The position numbers and the translations under genes were made by a program. The notes under the pieces were generated by a model. The model searched no databases, was not told the origin of the DNA, and worked only from the letters and a program-made list of their open reading frames with translations. Positions 53,861 through 63,958 of a stretch of DNA of 64,000 nucleotides are shown here, piece by piece. The DNA lies in the NCBI GenBank assembly GCA_000980705.1, contig LBCK01000001.1:992001-1056000 (forward strand), written 5' to 3'. Every line of letters starts with the position of its first letter. Positions within the stretch are counted from its first letter, which is position 1. This DNA is from Ruminococcus sp. UNK.MGS-30 (GTDB taxonomy: Bacteria > Bacillota > Clostridia > Oscillospirales > Ruminococcaceae).

Positions 53861-54661
53861 TTACGGGCGCTGACCCAGACCGCCTTCCAGTGTAATGGTC
53901 TCGCCGGTCATGAACTTGAAGTCCGGAGATGCCAGCTGAACGCAGACTCTGCCAATCTCCAGTTCAGCGTCGCCCAGGTGACCTACCGGCGGCATCTTGA
54001 CGTTTTTCTCAAATGCGTCCGGATAAGCTTTCTGGAAGTTTTCCAGCTGTGCGGTCCATGCCAGCGGGCAGACGATATTGACGTTGATGTTGTCTCTGCC
54101 CCATTCGGTAGCGGCAACACGGGTCAGACCACGGATGCCCTCTTTGGCTGCGGCATAGGCGCACTGTCCGAAGTTGCCGAACAGACCTGCGCCGGAGGCA
54201 AAGTTGATAACAGACCCCTGGGTCTTTTTCAGATAGGGATAGCAGGCTTTCATGTAGTGGAAGGTGGCGTACAGACCGGAGTAGATCGCCAGGTCAAACT
54301 GTTCGGTGGTGTGGTCTGCCAGGGTCACGCCGGAGGCAGATGCCTGGGCGTTGTTGATGAGGACGTGGATATCTCCAAAGGTGTCCACTGCCTGCTTGAC
54401 TACGTTTTCCACTACAGCGGCGTTGTCTGCGCCGGCATTGACGTCCGCCTGTACAGTCAGCACCTGAATGCCGTAGAGCCGTTCTAGCTCTTCTTTTGCG
54501 GCGTCCAGCTTCTGGACATTTCGCCCGGTGATGACCAGGTTTGCGCCTTCTTTGGCATAGGCGGTGGCGATGCCGTAGCCGATGGAGCCGCATCTGCCGT
54601 CACTCAGAACGGCTCTGCCGGCGCCGGTGATAATTGCTGTTTTGTTGGTTAAAAAGCCCAT
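53861..54661 (-). CDS. Short-chain dehydrogenase/reductase with an unusual glycine-loop insertion
   Basis: A 266-residue SDR. The catalytic Tyr-Lys are in YAAAKEG, Ser in INFASGAG, and NNAQAS stands for the NNAG motif. The nucleotide-binding loop is TGAGRAVLSDGRCGSIGYGIA, with about eight extra residues compared with the usual TGxxxGIG. The C-terminus GETITLEGGLGQ is classical. The start at 54661 follows AAAGG. The cofactor and substrate are not known. Confidence 0.88.
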   Translation of the reverse strand: MGFLTNKTAIITGAGRAVLSDGRCGSIGYGIATAYAKEGANLVITGRNVQKLDAAKEELERLYGIQVLTVQADVNAGADNAAVVENVVKQAVDTFGDIHVLINNAQASASGVTLADHTTEQFDLAIYSGLYATFHYMKACYPYLKKTQGSVINFASGAGLFGNFGQCAYAAAKEGIRGLTRVAATEWGRDNINVNIVCPLAWTAQLENFQKAYPDAFEKNVKMPPVGHLGDAELEIGRVCVQLASPDFKFMTGETITLEGGLGQRP

Positions 54662-54769
54662 AAGAAACATCCTTTCTGGTTGATGGGTTAGTACTTGCTA
54701 ATTTCAGTATAGCATATTTTGTTTCAAAAATCAAGAACGATCTTTGGGAAAATTCGAGGAGGAGTTATG

Positions 54770-55228
54770 ATGCAGATTCGAAAAGCGATGAGTCGGGACC
54801 TGGAGTGCATCCGGGAGTTGACGAGAGAGACCATCGGGCAGATCTACCCGAAATATTATCCCCAGGGCGCAGTGGAATTTTTCCTGTCGCATCATTGCGA
54901 CGGAGCGATCCTGGCAGATATCCGTGACGGTGCAGTCTATCTGGGTATTGACGAAACAGACGGCATTGTGGGAACAGTCACCGTCAAGAACAGCGAGATC
55001 AGCCGTCTGTTTGTTCTGCCGGAACAGCAGCGGAAAGGATATGGAGAGGCACTGCTTGCCTATGCGGAAAAGCTGGTGTTTGCGGAGTATCCGGCGGTGA
55101 CGCTGGACGCATCTCTGCCGGCAAAGGCAATGTATCTGAAACAGGGATATCAGACCGCAGAGTTCCACTGTCTGCCTGCGGAAAAGATGGCGTTTTTGTG
55201 CTATGATGTGATGGTGAAACAGCGGTAA
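54770..55228 (+). CDS. GNAT-family N-acetyltransferase
   Basis: A 152-residue acetyltransferase with motif A, LFVLPEQQRKGYGEALLAYAEKL, and a second segment, SLPAKAMYLKQGY. The start at 54770 lies 7 bases after AGGAGG; an ATG three bases earlier (54767) is possible. It is divergent from the SDR gene. The substrate is unknown. Confidence 0.9.
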   Translation: MQIRKAMSRDLECIRELTRETIGQIYPKYYPQGAVEFFLSHHCDGAILADIRDGAVYLGIDETDGIVGTVTVKNSEISRLFVLPEQQRKGYGEALLAYAEKLVFAEYPAVTLDASLPAKAMYLKQGYQTAEFHCLPAEKMAFLCYDVMVKQR

Positions 55229-55258
55229 GAGGATGCCGCAGCAATGCTGTTGGTACGC

Positions 55259-55299
55259 AAAAAAAGGCGGAGCGCCGGGGTGGACGCTCCGCCTTTTTG
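55259..55299 (+). terminator. Terminator of the acetyltransferase gene
   Basis: A perfect 14-bp stem (55261-55274 with 55285-55298) with an A/T frame typical of a bidirectional terminator. Confidence 0.85.
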
Positions 55300-55301
55300 T
55301 T

Positions 55302-55464
55302 AGAACCTGTTTTCACAAGAAATATATGTGGATTTTCGAGCATAATTTTGTTGCAGACAAGGCAGAAATACGCAGGCGGGCTGTCGCCCGACAAGTATTT
55401 TTCACGCAGTATGCAGCAAAATTTGCCGAAAAGACACGTGTATACGCTTGTGAAGACAGGTTCT
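55302..55464. repeat. 163-bp imperfect palindrome, MITE-like
   Basis: The ends are 18-base inverted repeats with one mismatch (AGAACCTGTTTTCACAAG and its complement). Inner arms also pair imperfectly (ATTTTCG.. with ..CGAAAAG, ATAATTTTGTTGCA with TGCAGCAAAATTT), around a GGCGGGCTGTCGCCC core. It carries no coding frame. It sits between a terminator and the GGDEF stop codon. Only one copy is present here, so mobility is inferred. Confidence 0.65.
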
Positions 55465-55468
55465 TATA

Positions 55469-57136
55469 TTACGACGGACGAACGGTTTCCTTTTGTTCCC
55501 GGTGCATCCGTTTCTTTTCCCGATACATTGCCTCGTCAGCACGGCTCATGATCTGTTCGTAGCTGTTGTCGCCGGGCGTATAGGCGGCGTATCCTGCGGC
55601 AATGCTCAGCCGGAAGGTATCCGTCTTTGCAAATTCTCCGAAGTCGGAGCGGTCGGCGTTCATTTTCCGGATCTGTTCCTGGAGCATATGGTGGAGCTGT
55701 TCCAGGTCGTTCTGGCTTTTTTGGTGCAGCAGGGCAATGAACTCGTCGCCGCCCACCCGGTATACCTTATCATAGACGGCAGTCATGCACTTTGCGGCGC
55801 TTTGCAGCAGCACATCACCGCCGGCGTGGCCGTAGGTGTCGTTGGTGGTTTTCAGCAGGTTCAGATCCATGGAGACGATGCTGGTCTGTTCCAGCACGCA
55901 TTCTCTGGCATCCCGTTCCAGGGCATAGCGGTTGCCCATTTTGGTGAGCTTGTCTGTGTAGGCGATCTCCTGCAAAAGCCGGGATTCCCGTTCCCGGTTG
56001 ATCTCATTCATCAGCTTGCGGATGCCGTTGACCACAGCAAGCCCCAGGTAGAGCAGTACGCCGGTGCGGATGATAAAGGTCTGGTCGCCCAGGGTGGAGA
56101 CAAAAATGAAGAAGATCACATTTCCGCAGACAAAGCTGAGCAGGAGTATGATGCTGATGCGGTTGAACCGCTCCATTTCCCGGTAGTGCTTGATAATCAA
56201 AAGAATGGAGACCACTGCCAGAATGCCCAGTGCGGCGGTAAATGATTTGATGGTTCGTGTGTAGGATGCGATGCCGGTGAAATGAACCACGCTGAGGGCT
56301 GCCTCCAGGAGCAGAAAGCCGTAGAACATCCATCTCATGCGCAGTTTCGGCACAATGTCCTCAAAGTACAGGATCACCAGCAGCGGCAGCAGGAACAGGG
56401 AAAAATAGTTGGCGTAGTACTGCACCACGGCGTTCTGATAGAGATACTGGTTCAGAAACAGAGGACAGTTGAAGTTGACGGCAAACGCAATGGAGAGACA
56501 GCCCAGGGAAAGGGATTCTACGGAGGCAATGCGCTTGCACCTGCCGATAATGTAAATGACGATCAGCAGAATGCCGAAAATCATCATGCCCAGATTGGAG
56601 ATACTGGGGATAAGGTCCTCTTTCAGATTGTTGTACAGCAGTTCGTTTTCCGTGCCGATTGCCACGTCATAGGACGTGAGGAACTTGTTGGCATATGCAG
56701 TCTCCACCCGTATGACAAGATACTGTGCATCCGTTTCCGGGATGGAGAGAAAATGGGTATACGTGCCGGGGGAATCGCAGAACCGCAGCGTTTCGCCGAA
56801 ATGATAAAAGGCGCTGTCGTTGTCTGCCGGGATGTCTGGTGAGTCGCAGAACCAGGCGTCCACGTAGGAATCATAGGTGCGGAAAGAGAGTACTTTTCCC
56901 TTGACCGTGTCGTCCAGTTCATGCACCATCCGGAGCTGATAGACGGTCTGTCCTTTTTCAAAATACGGCTCGTTTTCGGGATCTCTGCTTTCCGCAGTGA
57001 GCCAGCCGCTGTAGAGATAGTGGGTATCCTCTTTATGGAGCGGTGTTCCCTTGGTAATGGCAAATGCAGCCACCAGGAACGCCAGCATTAAAATTGTCAG
57101 ATAGAGTGCGATATGTCGTTTTGTCAGCCACTTCAT
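55469..57136 (-). CDS. Membrane GGDEF diguanylate cyclase with a 7TMR-DISM-like sensor
   Basis: A 555-residue protein. One N-terminal helix, an extracytoplasmic domain (about 33-180), then about seven helices (about 200-390) as in 7TMR-DISM sensors, then a GGDEF domain (about 400-545) with an intact VGGDEFIALL active site and DLNLLKTTNDTYGHAGGD. It should make cyclic di-GMP. The start at 57136 has AAAGGAG about 11 bases upstream. No RxxD inhibitory site was found before GGDEF. The nearest possible effector systems are the exopolysaccharide genes; no link is shown. Confidence 0.9.
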   Translation of the reverse strand: MKWLTKRHIALYLTILMLAFLVAAFAITKGTPLHKEDTHYLYSGWLTAESRDPENEPYFEKGQTVYQLRMVHELDDTVKGKVLSFRTYDSYVDAWFCDSPDIPADNDSAFYHFGETLRFCDSPGTYTHFLSIPETDAQYLVIRVETAYANKFLTSYDVAIGTENELLYNNLKEDLIPSISNLGMMIFGILLIVIYIIGRCKRIASVESLSLGCLSIAFAVNFNCPLFLNQYLYQNAVVQYYANYFSLFLLPLLVILYFEDIVPKLRMRWMFYGFLLLEAALSVVHFTGIASYTRTIKSFTAALGILAVVSILLIIKHYREMERFNRISIILLLSFVCGNVIFFIFVSTLGDQTFIIRTGVLLYLGLAVVNGIRKLMNEINRERESRLLQEIAYTDKLTKMGNRYALERDARECVLEQTSIVSMDLNLLKTTNDTYGHAGGDVLLQSAAKCMTAVYDKVYRVGGDEFIALLHQKSQNDLEQLHHMLQEQIRKMNADRSDFGEFAKTDTFRLSIAAGYAAYTPGDNSYEQIMSRADEAMYREKKRMHREQKETVRPS

Positions 57137-57376
57137 AGTTGGGGGACTCCTTTGGTCATTCTGTGGGTGTGTCCGTCCCAAATCTGCAAACACACACTGT
57201 GATACTTCTATTGTAACATATTCGCCGCAATTTTTCAAGAGATTTTCCTATAAAATTGCTAAAATTTGCAAATTGCATAGATAAAACGGAAGATACAGAA
57301 AAAAGCGAACCATTCTTTGGGGAATGGTTCGCTTTTCTGTTGAGGGTGGGAATGTCTTTTGAAGTTGTTCCGGGGA

Positions 57377-59770
57377 TTATTCCACGGATTTCAGTGCATC
57401 CAGCATATCCACATTTTGCAGTCTGCGGTTGATGACTGCGCCGAGGACTGCGGTAATCATGGAAATCAGCACAAACGGGATCAGAAATGCTCATGCGGTT
57501 CCAGATGGGTGTGATGCGTTCCAGGAGAATCTTGGAGCCGTTTGCCGGCGGTTTCGGCTGCAGCAGAGCAGACGGCTTTTCCTGTAACTCTTTCTTTGCC
57601 ACCAGCACCGCAGGAAGCACGGTACTCAGCATGGCAAGGATCACGGCGATAACCGCCCATTTCAGATGGAAGGGTGTTTCGATCTTCGGCACGGTGAACC
57701 CGTGAGCATAGGCGTTGTTGGCGATTCTGGGGAGCAGATACAGACCGGCTGCAATGCCTGTCGCCGCACCTGTCAGTCCCGAAAACAGACCGTAGAGGGA
57801 GAACTTTTTGATGATGTCACGCTCTTCATAGCCCAGGGCTTTCAGCGTGCCGGAGTTGATGCGTTCTTCGTCGACAAAACGTGTCATGGTGGTGAGGGTC
57901 ACAAGTGCCGCCACGAAATACATGAAGATGGGGAAAACGTCTGCCAGTGCATCCACAATGTCGGAGACGCTGCTGTAGGTGCGGTAGCCCTCTGCGCCGG
58001 GAACTTCACGCCGGGTGTAGACCGAGAACGTGGGGAGCGAAAGCTTATCCACATCCGCCTGCGCATCGTCCAGTTCTGCGCTGTTGTCTGCGATCTCGCT
58101 GTCGGCATTGCCTTTTTGTCGTTGTATTCTGCCAGCTTTTCCCGGTATTCCTGTTTCTTTTCCGCCAGCGTTTCTCTGGCATCCAGGAGCTTTGCCTCGC
58201 CGTCAGAACGCTGGGTCTCCAGTTCCTGCTTTGCCTGTTCCAGCGCCGTCCTGCCGCTTTCCAGCTGCTGTTCGCCGCTTTTCAGTTCTGCCGCTTTGGT
58301 GTTGTATTCGCTCTGCTTGGCGGCAAGCTGGGATTTGGCGGTGTTGACCTGTGCCGATGCCTGGGACAGCTGGTTTTTTGCCGTTGTCAGCGCTGCGGCG
58401 GCATCATTCAGCTGACTTTCCGCATCGTCCAGCTGTGCGGTATACTGTGCCTTTTCTTCTGCGGAAAGCTGCGGATTCTGCACCGCCTGCTGTAACTGGG
58501 CGATGCCGGCTTTCAGTTCGGCAATGCCGCTTTCATACTGGGACTTTGCCCCGGTCAGCTGAGAGCGGTTGCTGTCCAGTTCTGTCTGTGCAGCGGAGAG
58601 TGCGTCGGCGTTCTGCTGATATTCTGTCTGTTTTTCTGTGAAGGCAGCCTTTTGGGTGTTGTATTCCGCCTGTTTTGCGGAAAGTTCCTGTTTTCCGGCA
58701 GCGATCTGATTTTCGGACGCTGTGATCTTCGCCTGTGCCGCATCCAGCTGTGTCTTTGCGCTGGCAAGCTGTGTTTTGCCGTCTGCCAGCTGCTTTTCCG
58801 AGTCCTCCAGCTTTTTCTGGTTCTCGTCAATTTGCTGCTGGGCATCGCTGACCTTGCTGTCCAGTTCCGCCTGGTTGTCCTGAATCTGCTGTTCAGCATC
58901 CTGGATCTGCGCTTTGGCATCGTCCAGTTTGGTCTTGGCGTCATCCAGTTCCGTTTCCGCCTCGGCGATCTGCTGTCTGTCGTCGTCAATCTTTTCCTGA
59001 TACTCCGACCTAACGGCATCAAGCCGCTGTGCCGGGGCATCTTCCAGCAGGGTTTCCAGCTGGTTTTTGTGCGCCTGTATCTTGTCGGTGTACGCATCGG
59101 AATAGGGGTCCAGTCCCTGGGTGTCCCGGAAGGTGATTCTTGCGATCATGTAGTAATCGCAGTCGAAAGCATCCTCTGTCACCACCGCATAGCTGTTCAG
59201 TTCGCCGGAACCGGCGGTGGACTGCCCCTGGTTGACGCAGGAGAGAATTTCCGTGGAGTGGACAAATCCGGTAATGGTAAAGGTCTTGTTTTTCAGTACC
59301 GTATTCCCGGAGGTGTCTGCCTTTTCCTCGAATGTGATCTGGTCGCCGATCTGGTAATTGTCCTTGTCGGCGTCGGCAAATGCAATTTCGTCTGCCTTTT
59401 CGGGGAGTCTGCCGCTGATGACTTCATACTTGGAGATGTCCTCATCCAGAGAGAAGATGCGGCAGCTTTCCGAGGTATCTTTCAGCACCACATCTTTCAG
59501 ATAGCCGTAGGTGACCTGTTCTGTTCCGTCCAGGCTGTCGATGGTTTTTGCGTTTTCCTGGTCAATGCCCATGCTGCCGATGACGGACAGGTCTGCGGCG
59601 TGATACTGCTGGAGATAGTCGCTGGTGGTCTTTCGCATATCCGGTCCGGTGACCTGTAATCCCACCAGGGCAAAGGACCCCAGCGCAATGAGGCAGGCGA
59701 TGGAGATAAACCGTCCCTTGGACTTGGAAAAGCTTTTTTGAATGTCTTGGTTCAGCGCTTTTTTCTTCAT
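57377..59770 (-). pseudogene. Broken FtsX-like ABC exporter permease
   Basis: A permease related to MacB/FtsX, inactivated at two points. The intact part (59770 to about 58112) starts MKKKALNQDIQKSFSKSKG, has one helix, an extracytoplasmic domain and a long coiled coil of Gln/Glu/Asp repeats. Near 58112 one base is missing in an A5-GG tract, and the frame moves; the next frame continues with VDKLSLPTFSVYTRREVPG, three helices and up to IWNRMS (about 57490). There a large internal segment is deleted and the frame shifts again; the true C-terminus FLIPFVLISMITAVLGAVINR and VDMLDALKSVE ends at 57377. The neighbouring ATPase is intact. Confidence 0.85.
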
Positions 59771-59780
59771 GACCATGCAC

Positions 59781-60482
59781 CTACCATTCGATATCTGCAA
59801 TTTTTTTCGGGTTGGGATTTTCTTCAATGCGGCTGACCCGTGCATCGTGCATATGGATGACCCGGTCTGCAATGGGTGCGATCGCCGCATTGTGGGTGAC
59901 GATAATGACAGTCGCACCCTTCTGCCGGCTCATGTCCTGGAGAATTTGCAGCACCTGTTTGCCGGTGTTATAGTCCAGTGCGCCGGTGGGTTCGTCACAG
60001 AGCAGGATCTTCGGGTTTTTGGCAATGGCTCTGGCAATGGCAACACGCTGCTGCTCACCGCCGGAGAGCTGTGCCGGAAAGTTGTTGATGCGGTCGGCAA
60101 GCCCTACGTCTTTCAGAACCGTGACCGGATCCAGGGCGTGTTCCACGATTTCAGAGGCAAGCTCTACGTTTTCCTTTGCCGTCAGATTCTGCACCAGATT
60201 GTAGAACTGGAACACAAATCCCACATCGGTGCGGCGGTATGCGGTCAGCTGTGTGCGGCTGTATTTGGAGATGTCCTTGCCGTCGATGATGACTTTGCCG
60301 CTGTCGTTGGAGTCCATGCCGCCGAGGATGTTCAGCACCGTGGATTTTCCGGCGCCGGAAGAGCCCAGGATGATGGCGAGTTCGCCCTTTTCTACAGAGA
60401 ACGAAACGTCCCGGTTGGCATAGATGGTGCTGCCGCCCATGTGATAGGTCTTGCAGCTGTTTATCATTTCGATGTAAGCCAT
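59781..60482 (-). CDS. ABC exporter ATPase, MacB/LolD type
   Basis: A 233-residue ATPase with Walker [10 protein letters not shown], the signature [19 protein letters not shown], Walker [13 protein letters not shown] and the H-loop VIIVTHN. It lies 10 bases before the permease pseudogene. The start is just downstream of the TetR-controlled divergent region. With its partner permease broken, the exporter is probably not functional, unless another permease is used. Confidence 0.93.
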   Translation of the reverse strand: MAYIEMINSCKTYHMGGSTIYANRDVSFSVEKGELAIILGSSGAGKSTVLNILGGMDSNDSGKVIIDGKDISKYSRTQLTAYRRTDVGFVFQFYNLVQNLTAKENVELASEIVEHALDPVTVLKDVGLADRINNFPAQLSGGEQQRVAIARAIAKNPKILLCDEPTGALDYNTGKQVLQILQDMSRQKGATVIIVTHNAAIAPIADRVIHMHDARVSRIEENPNPKKIADIEW

Positions 60483-60687
60483 TTTTCATCGCTCCTTTTC
60501 AAATTTTATAATTCTATTTTACCCACTTGTCCGTAAAATTGCAACGGTCAATATCGGGCGTTTGGGTGAATTTCGGACAAATGTGGTGAAATTGATGGGC
60601 AAATGTCCGGGATTTGTGGTTGATTTCTTTGCCGGACAGATGTATAATAAAGGCAGCACTGAATGCTGAAATACAGGAGAAACGGTC
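60483..60687. promoter_or_regulatory. Divergent control region with four TetR-type half-sites
   Basis: Four copies of CGGACA or its complement TGTCCG lie at about 60526-60534, 60573-60582, 60600-60610 and 60632-60642. The two inner copies form an inverted pair. The tetR promoter is TTGATT (60620-60625), 17 bases, TATAAT (60643-60648), and the last half-site fills its spacer. This fits autorepression together with repression of the exporter. The binding itself is inferred. Confidence 0.6.
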
Positions 60688-61269
60688 ATGAAACATGAAG
60701 TAACCACATTAAATACAAAAAAGATGCTTTCCGCATCGCTCAAACACTGCATGGAGAAAAAGTCGCTGTCGAAGATCACGGTAACGGATATCGTCACCGA
60801 CTGCGGACTGAACCGAAAGACATTCTATTATCACTTCCAGGACGTTCCCGATCTGCTGAAATGGACGTTGGAGCAGGAGGCGGTGGATGTGGTAAAGCAG
60901 TTCGATCTGCTGAATGAACTGGAGGAGGCACTGCGGTTTGCGGTTCGGTATATCCGGGAAAACAGCCACATGATAAACTGCGCCTACGATTCTATCGGCA
61001 GGGACGAGCTGAAACGCTTTCTGAACCATGATTTTCAGAGCATTGTGATGTCCATTGTGGAGCAGATCGAGCGAAAGGAAAACGTACACTCCGACCCGGA
61101 TGCCAAGAAGATCATCTGCAACTTCTATACAGAGGGCATGGCAGGGGAACTGGTGGACTTGCTGAAATCCAGGGATGCAGCGCAGGACGAGAAGAGCATC
61201 CGCTGTATCTCACTGGTGGTGCGCACGTCGCTGGAGGCTGCGGTGATAAGCTGCAGTAAGATGCAGTAA
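60688..61269 (+). CDS. TetR/AcrR-family repressor of the adjacent exporter
   Basis: A 193-residue regulator. The helix-turn-helix is in KITVTDIVTDCGLNRKTFYYHFQDVPDLL, close to the DhaS-like TetR subgroup. The C-terminal ligand domain is all helical. CAGGAG lies upstream of the ATG. It is divergent from the exporter ATPase with half-sites between them. A bidirectional terminator separates it from guaA. Confidence 0.92.
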   Translation: MKHEVTTLNTKKMLSASLKHCMEKKSLSKITVTDIVTDCGLNRKTFYYHFQDVPDLLKWTLEQEAVDVVKQFDLLNELEEALRFAVRYIRENSHMINCAYDSIGRDELKRFLNHDFQSIVMSIVEQIERKENVHSDPDAKKIICNFYTEGMAGELVDLLKSRDAAQDEKSIRCISLVVRTSLEAAVISCSKMQ

Positions 61270-61283
61270 GCGTGAGCATATGA

Positions 61284-61320
61284 AAAAGCCGTCTGGTCGC
61301 TGTAGACCAGACGGCTTTGT
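61284..61320. terminator. Bidirectional terminator between tetR and guaA
   Basis: A 14-bp stem (61285-61298 with 61305-61318) around a 6-base loop, A-rich before and T-rich after. Confidence 0.8.
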
Positions 61321-61347
61321 GTTGTTGTAAGGAAATTGTGTTGAGGG

Positions 61348-62886
61348 TTATTCCCACTCAATCGTAGCCGGCGGCTTTGTCGTAATATCATACACAACTC
61401 GGTTGATATTCTTTACCTCGTTAACGATACGTGCCGAGATCACTTCCAGCACCTCATACGGGATGCGTGCGAAATCTGCGGTCATAAAGTCGGTGGTGGT
61501 GACGCCACGCAGCGCCAGGGTATAATCATAAGTTCTGCCGTCGCCCATAACGCCTACCGAACGCATATTGGTCAGCACGGCGAAATACTGGTGGATGCTC
61601 CGATCCAGACCAGCCTTTGCGATCTCTTCCCGGAAGATCCAGTCGGCATCCTGGAGAATGGACAGCTTTTCGTCTGTGATCTCGCCGATGATGCGGATCG
61701 CCAGACCCGGACCCGGGAACGGCTGACGCCATACCAGGTTTTCTGGCAGTCCCAGCTCAATACCCAGCTGACGCACCTCGTCCTTGAACAGCAGGCGCAG
61801 CGGCTCGATAATTTCCTTGAAATCCACATAGTCCGGCAGACCGCCTACGTTGTGGTGGGACTTGATGACAGCTGCATCGCCGGAACCGCTTTCGATCACG
61901 TCCGGATAGATGGTGCCCTGTGCCAGGAAGTCTACCGTACCCAGCTTTTTGGATTCCCGTTCAAAGGCACGGATGAACTCCTCGCCGATGGTCTTGCGCT
62001 TGGTCTCCGGGTCAGAAACGCCGTTCAGCTTTTCCATAAAGGCAGCCTTGGCGTTGACACGGATGAAGTTGATGTCCTTGTCCGCAAAGGCAGCCTCTAC
62101 CTCGTCGCCCTCGTTCTTCCGCAGGAAACCGTGGTCTACGAAGATGCAGGTCAGCTTTTTGCCGACCGCACGGGACAGCAGGGCAGCACAGACAGAGCTG
62201 TCTACGCCGCCGGACAGCGCCAGCAGAACTCTGCCGTCGCCTACTTTTTCCCGGATCTGTGCAATGGCAGTCTTGGCGTAGTTGCCCATAGTCCAGTCAC
62301 CGGTGCAGCCGCAGACCTTTTTCAGGAAACTGTCCAGCATGGTCAGACCATACTGGGTGTGGTTTACCTCCGGGTGGAACTGTACGGCATACAGTTTCTT
62401 TTCCGGATTTTCCATGGCAGCCACCGGGCAGTTCTCGGTATGTGCTGTGACGGTAAAGCCCTCCGGTGCCTCGGAGATGTAGTCGGTGTGGCTCATCCAG
62501 GAGATCGCCTGTTCCGGCAGTTCTTCGCTGCCGAACAGAGCGCTGGACTTGTCGTAGATCGTCTCGGTCTTGCCGTATTCCGAAGTGGTGCAGGTGGTGA
62601 CTGTGCCGCCCAGGGTGTATGCCATCAGCTGACAGCCGTAGCAGATGCCCAGGATCGGGATGCCCATTTCAAAGATTTCCTTGGCGATATGGGGTGATTT
62701 TTCGTCATATACGCTGTTCGGACCGCCGGTGAAGATGATGCCCACCGGTTTCCGTGCTGCGATCTCTTCCAGCGGTGTGGTATAGCGGATCACTTCGCAG
62801 TATACGCCGCATTCCCGCACACGCCGGGCAATAAGCTGATTGTACTGACCGCCGAAGTCCAGTACCAGAACCAGTTGATTTTCCAT
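61348..62886 (-). CDS. guaA: GMP synthase (glutamine-hydrolysing)
   Basis: A 512-residue two-domain enzyme that aminates XMP to GMP. The glutaminase domain (1-190) has the nucleophile C82 in GICYGCQ and the His/Glu of VQFHPEV. The ATP pyrophosphatase domain has SGGVDSS and the C-terminal dimerisation domain ends [19 protein letters not shown] precedes the start. No purine riboswitch was seen in the 110-base upstream gap. Confidence 0.98.
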   Translation of the reverse strand: MENQLVLVLDFGGQYNQLIARRVRECGVYCEVIRYTTPLEEIAARKPVGIIFTGGPNSVYDEKSPHIAKEIFEMGIPILGICYGCQLMAYTLGGTVTTCTTSEYGKTETIYDKSSALFGSEELPEQAISWMSHTDYISEAPEGFTVTAHTENCPVAAMENPEKKLYAVQFHPEVNHTQYGLTMLDSFLKKVCGCTGDWTMGNYAKTAIAQIREKVGDGRVLLALSGGVDSSVCAALLSRAVGKKLTCIFVDHGFLRKNEGDEVEAAFADKDINFIRVNAKAAFMEKLNGVSDPETKRKTIGEEFIRAFERESKKLGTVDFLAQGTIYPDVIESGSGDAAVIKSHHNVGGLPDYVDFKEIIEPLRLLFKDEVRQLGIELGLPENLVWRQPFPGPGLAIRIIGEITDEKLSILQDADWIFREEIAKAGLDRSIHQYFAVLTNMRSVGVMGDGRTYDYTLALRGVTTTDFMTADFARIPYEVLEVISARIVNEVKNINRVVYDITTKPPATIEWE

Positions 62887-62996
62887 AGATTACGTTTCCT
62901 TTCTGTGTCACTTTCGCTTGCACAGCGAAATCCTTTCTTTTTATTATGCCACTTTTTCCGAAAAAAAGCAAGTATATTTTGTGAAAATCCAGAAAT

Positions 62997-63281
62997 TCAG
63001 AGCGTCTGCACGTCTGTTTCTGCGATGTACTGTTCTTTCTGCTGTTTCAGCTGCTGCATATGAGGCTGTCGGAGATGTGTCTGCTGCTGTTCTGCCGATG
63101 CCCATTCCTCGATCAGCAGGATCTCATCCGGACGTTCTGCCGACAGGAAATAGTCGTACCGCAGACAGCCGTCCTCCTGCCGGACGGTTTCCGGCACGCC
63201 GCTTTGCAGCACTGCCCGGAGGAAGGCATCCCGCTGACCGGGCTTTGCGGTATAGGTGACCAGAAGGCGCAGTGGTTTCAT
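62997..63281 (-). CDS. Antibiotic biosynthesis monooxygenase (ABM)-domain protein
   Basis: A 94-residue ferredoxin-like alpha/beta barrel protein. The ABM pattern appears in VTYTAKPGQRDAFLRAV, EDGCLRYDYFLSAERPDEILLIEEWAS and HLRQPHM. The start at 63281 is set by AAAGGAG and overlaps the previous gene by 4 bases (ATGA). Relatives act on quinols or other small molecules; the substrate is unknown. Confidence 0.9.
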   Translation of the reverse strand: MKPLRLLVTYTAKPGQRDAFLRAVLQSGVPETVRQEDGCLRYDYFLSAERPDEILLIEEWASAEQQQTHLRQPHMQQLKQQKEQYIAETDVQTL

Positions 63282-63958
63282 TGTGCGTTCTCCTTTCGTT
63301 TCGCCAGGAATGTGGTGAACTGAAAGCGCTTGTCCATCCAATTGCCGCAGATGCCCACGCCTTTTCCCATGGTGAATGCGGCGAGGACTGTGCCGATGCC
63401 CAGCCCCTCCAGATGTCCCAGACAGAAAAAGGTCAGCCCGGCAGTGACCGCCAGACAGGTGACATCAAAACCGATCTTGATCTTCGGGTAGCTGACGCCG
63501 GTGATATCTGCCAGTTCCCTTGGAAACAGGTCGGTGGGGATGATGGGCAGACCGCACCGGTTGGACAGCGCAATGCCGATGCAGAGCAGTACATAGCTGA
63601 CGGCAAAATACAGGATGCGCCAGGGCAGCGCCGTGGGCAGTATCCCGATCCACAGCTCGTGGACATCCAGCAGCTCGCTGAATGCAAAGCCCACCACAAA
63701 GCTGAACAGATACGGCGGCACAAATCGTTTGCGCATTACCATCAGACTCAGCACCAGTAGCCCCTGAAACAGATACGTCCATGTGCCGAGGGTCAGCTTG
63801 GGAAATACCTCGGAAAAGGCAAAGGGAACGCTGGAGATCGCCGAAATGCCGGCACCGGAATAGAGCATCAGCACAACGCCGAAACTGTTGATGCAGACCG
63901 CCAGCGCCAGCATCCATTCTCCACGCAGGGTGTGCAGATTTTTTGCAGTGGTATCCAT
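63278..63958 (-). CDS. YczE/DUF6198-like membrane protein
   Basis: A 226-residue protein with five or six membrane helices. The features LAVCINSFGVVLMLYSGAGISAISSVPFAFSE and GLPIIPTDLFPRELA are typical of the YczE/YyaS family, whose role is uncertain. CGGAGGAATTTTTT precedes the ATG. It is translationally coupled to the ABM gene. The remaining 42 bases of the window hold no recognised gene. Confidence 0.8.
   Translation of the reverse strand: MDTTAKNLHTLRGEWMLALAVCINSFGVVLMLYSGAGISAISSVPFAFSEVFPKLTLGTWTYLFQGLLVLSLMVMRKRFVPPYLFSFVVGFAFSELLDVHELWIGILPTALPWRILYFAVSYVLLCIGIALSNRCGLPIIPTDLFPRELADITGVSYPKIKIGFDVTCLAVTAGLTFFCLGHLEGLGIGTVLAAFTMGKGVGICGNWMDKRFQFTTFLAKRKENAQ

Noticed and set aside
55233..55562. 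Open frames across the 55302-55464 palindrome
   Set aside because: They arise by reading through a terminator and an inverted repeat, without a ribosome-binding site.
62887..62996. Purine riboswitch before guaA
   Set aside because: No conserved purine-riboswitch core or P1 stem was found.
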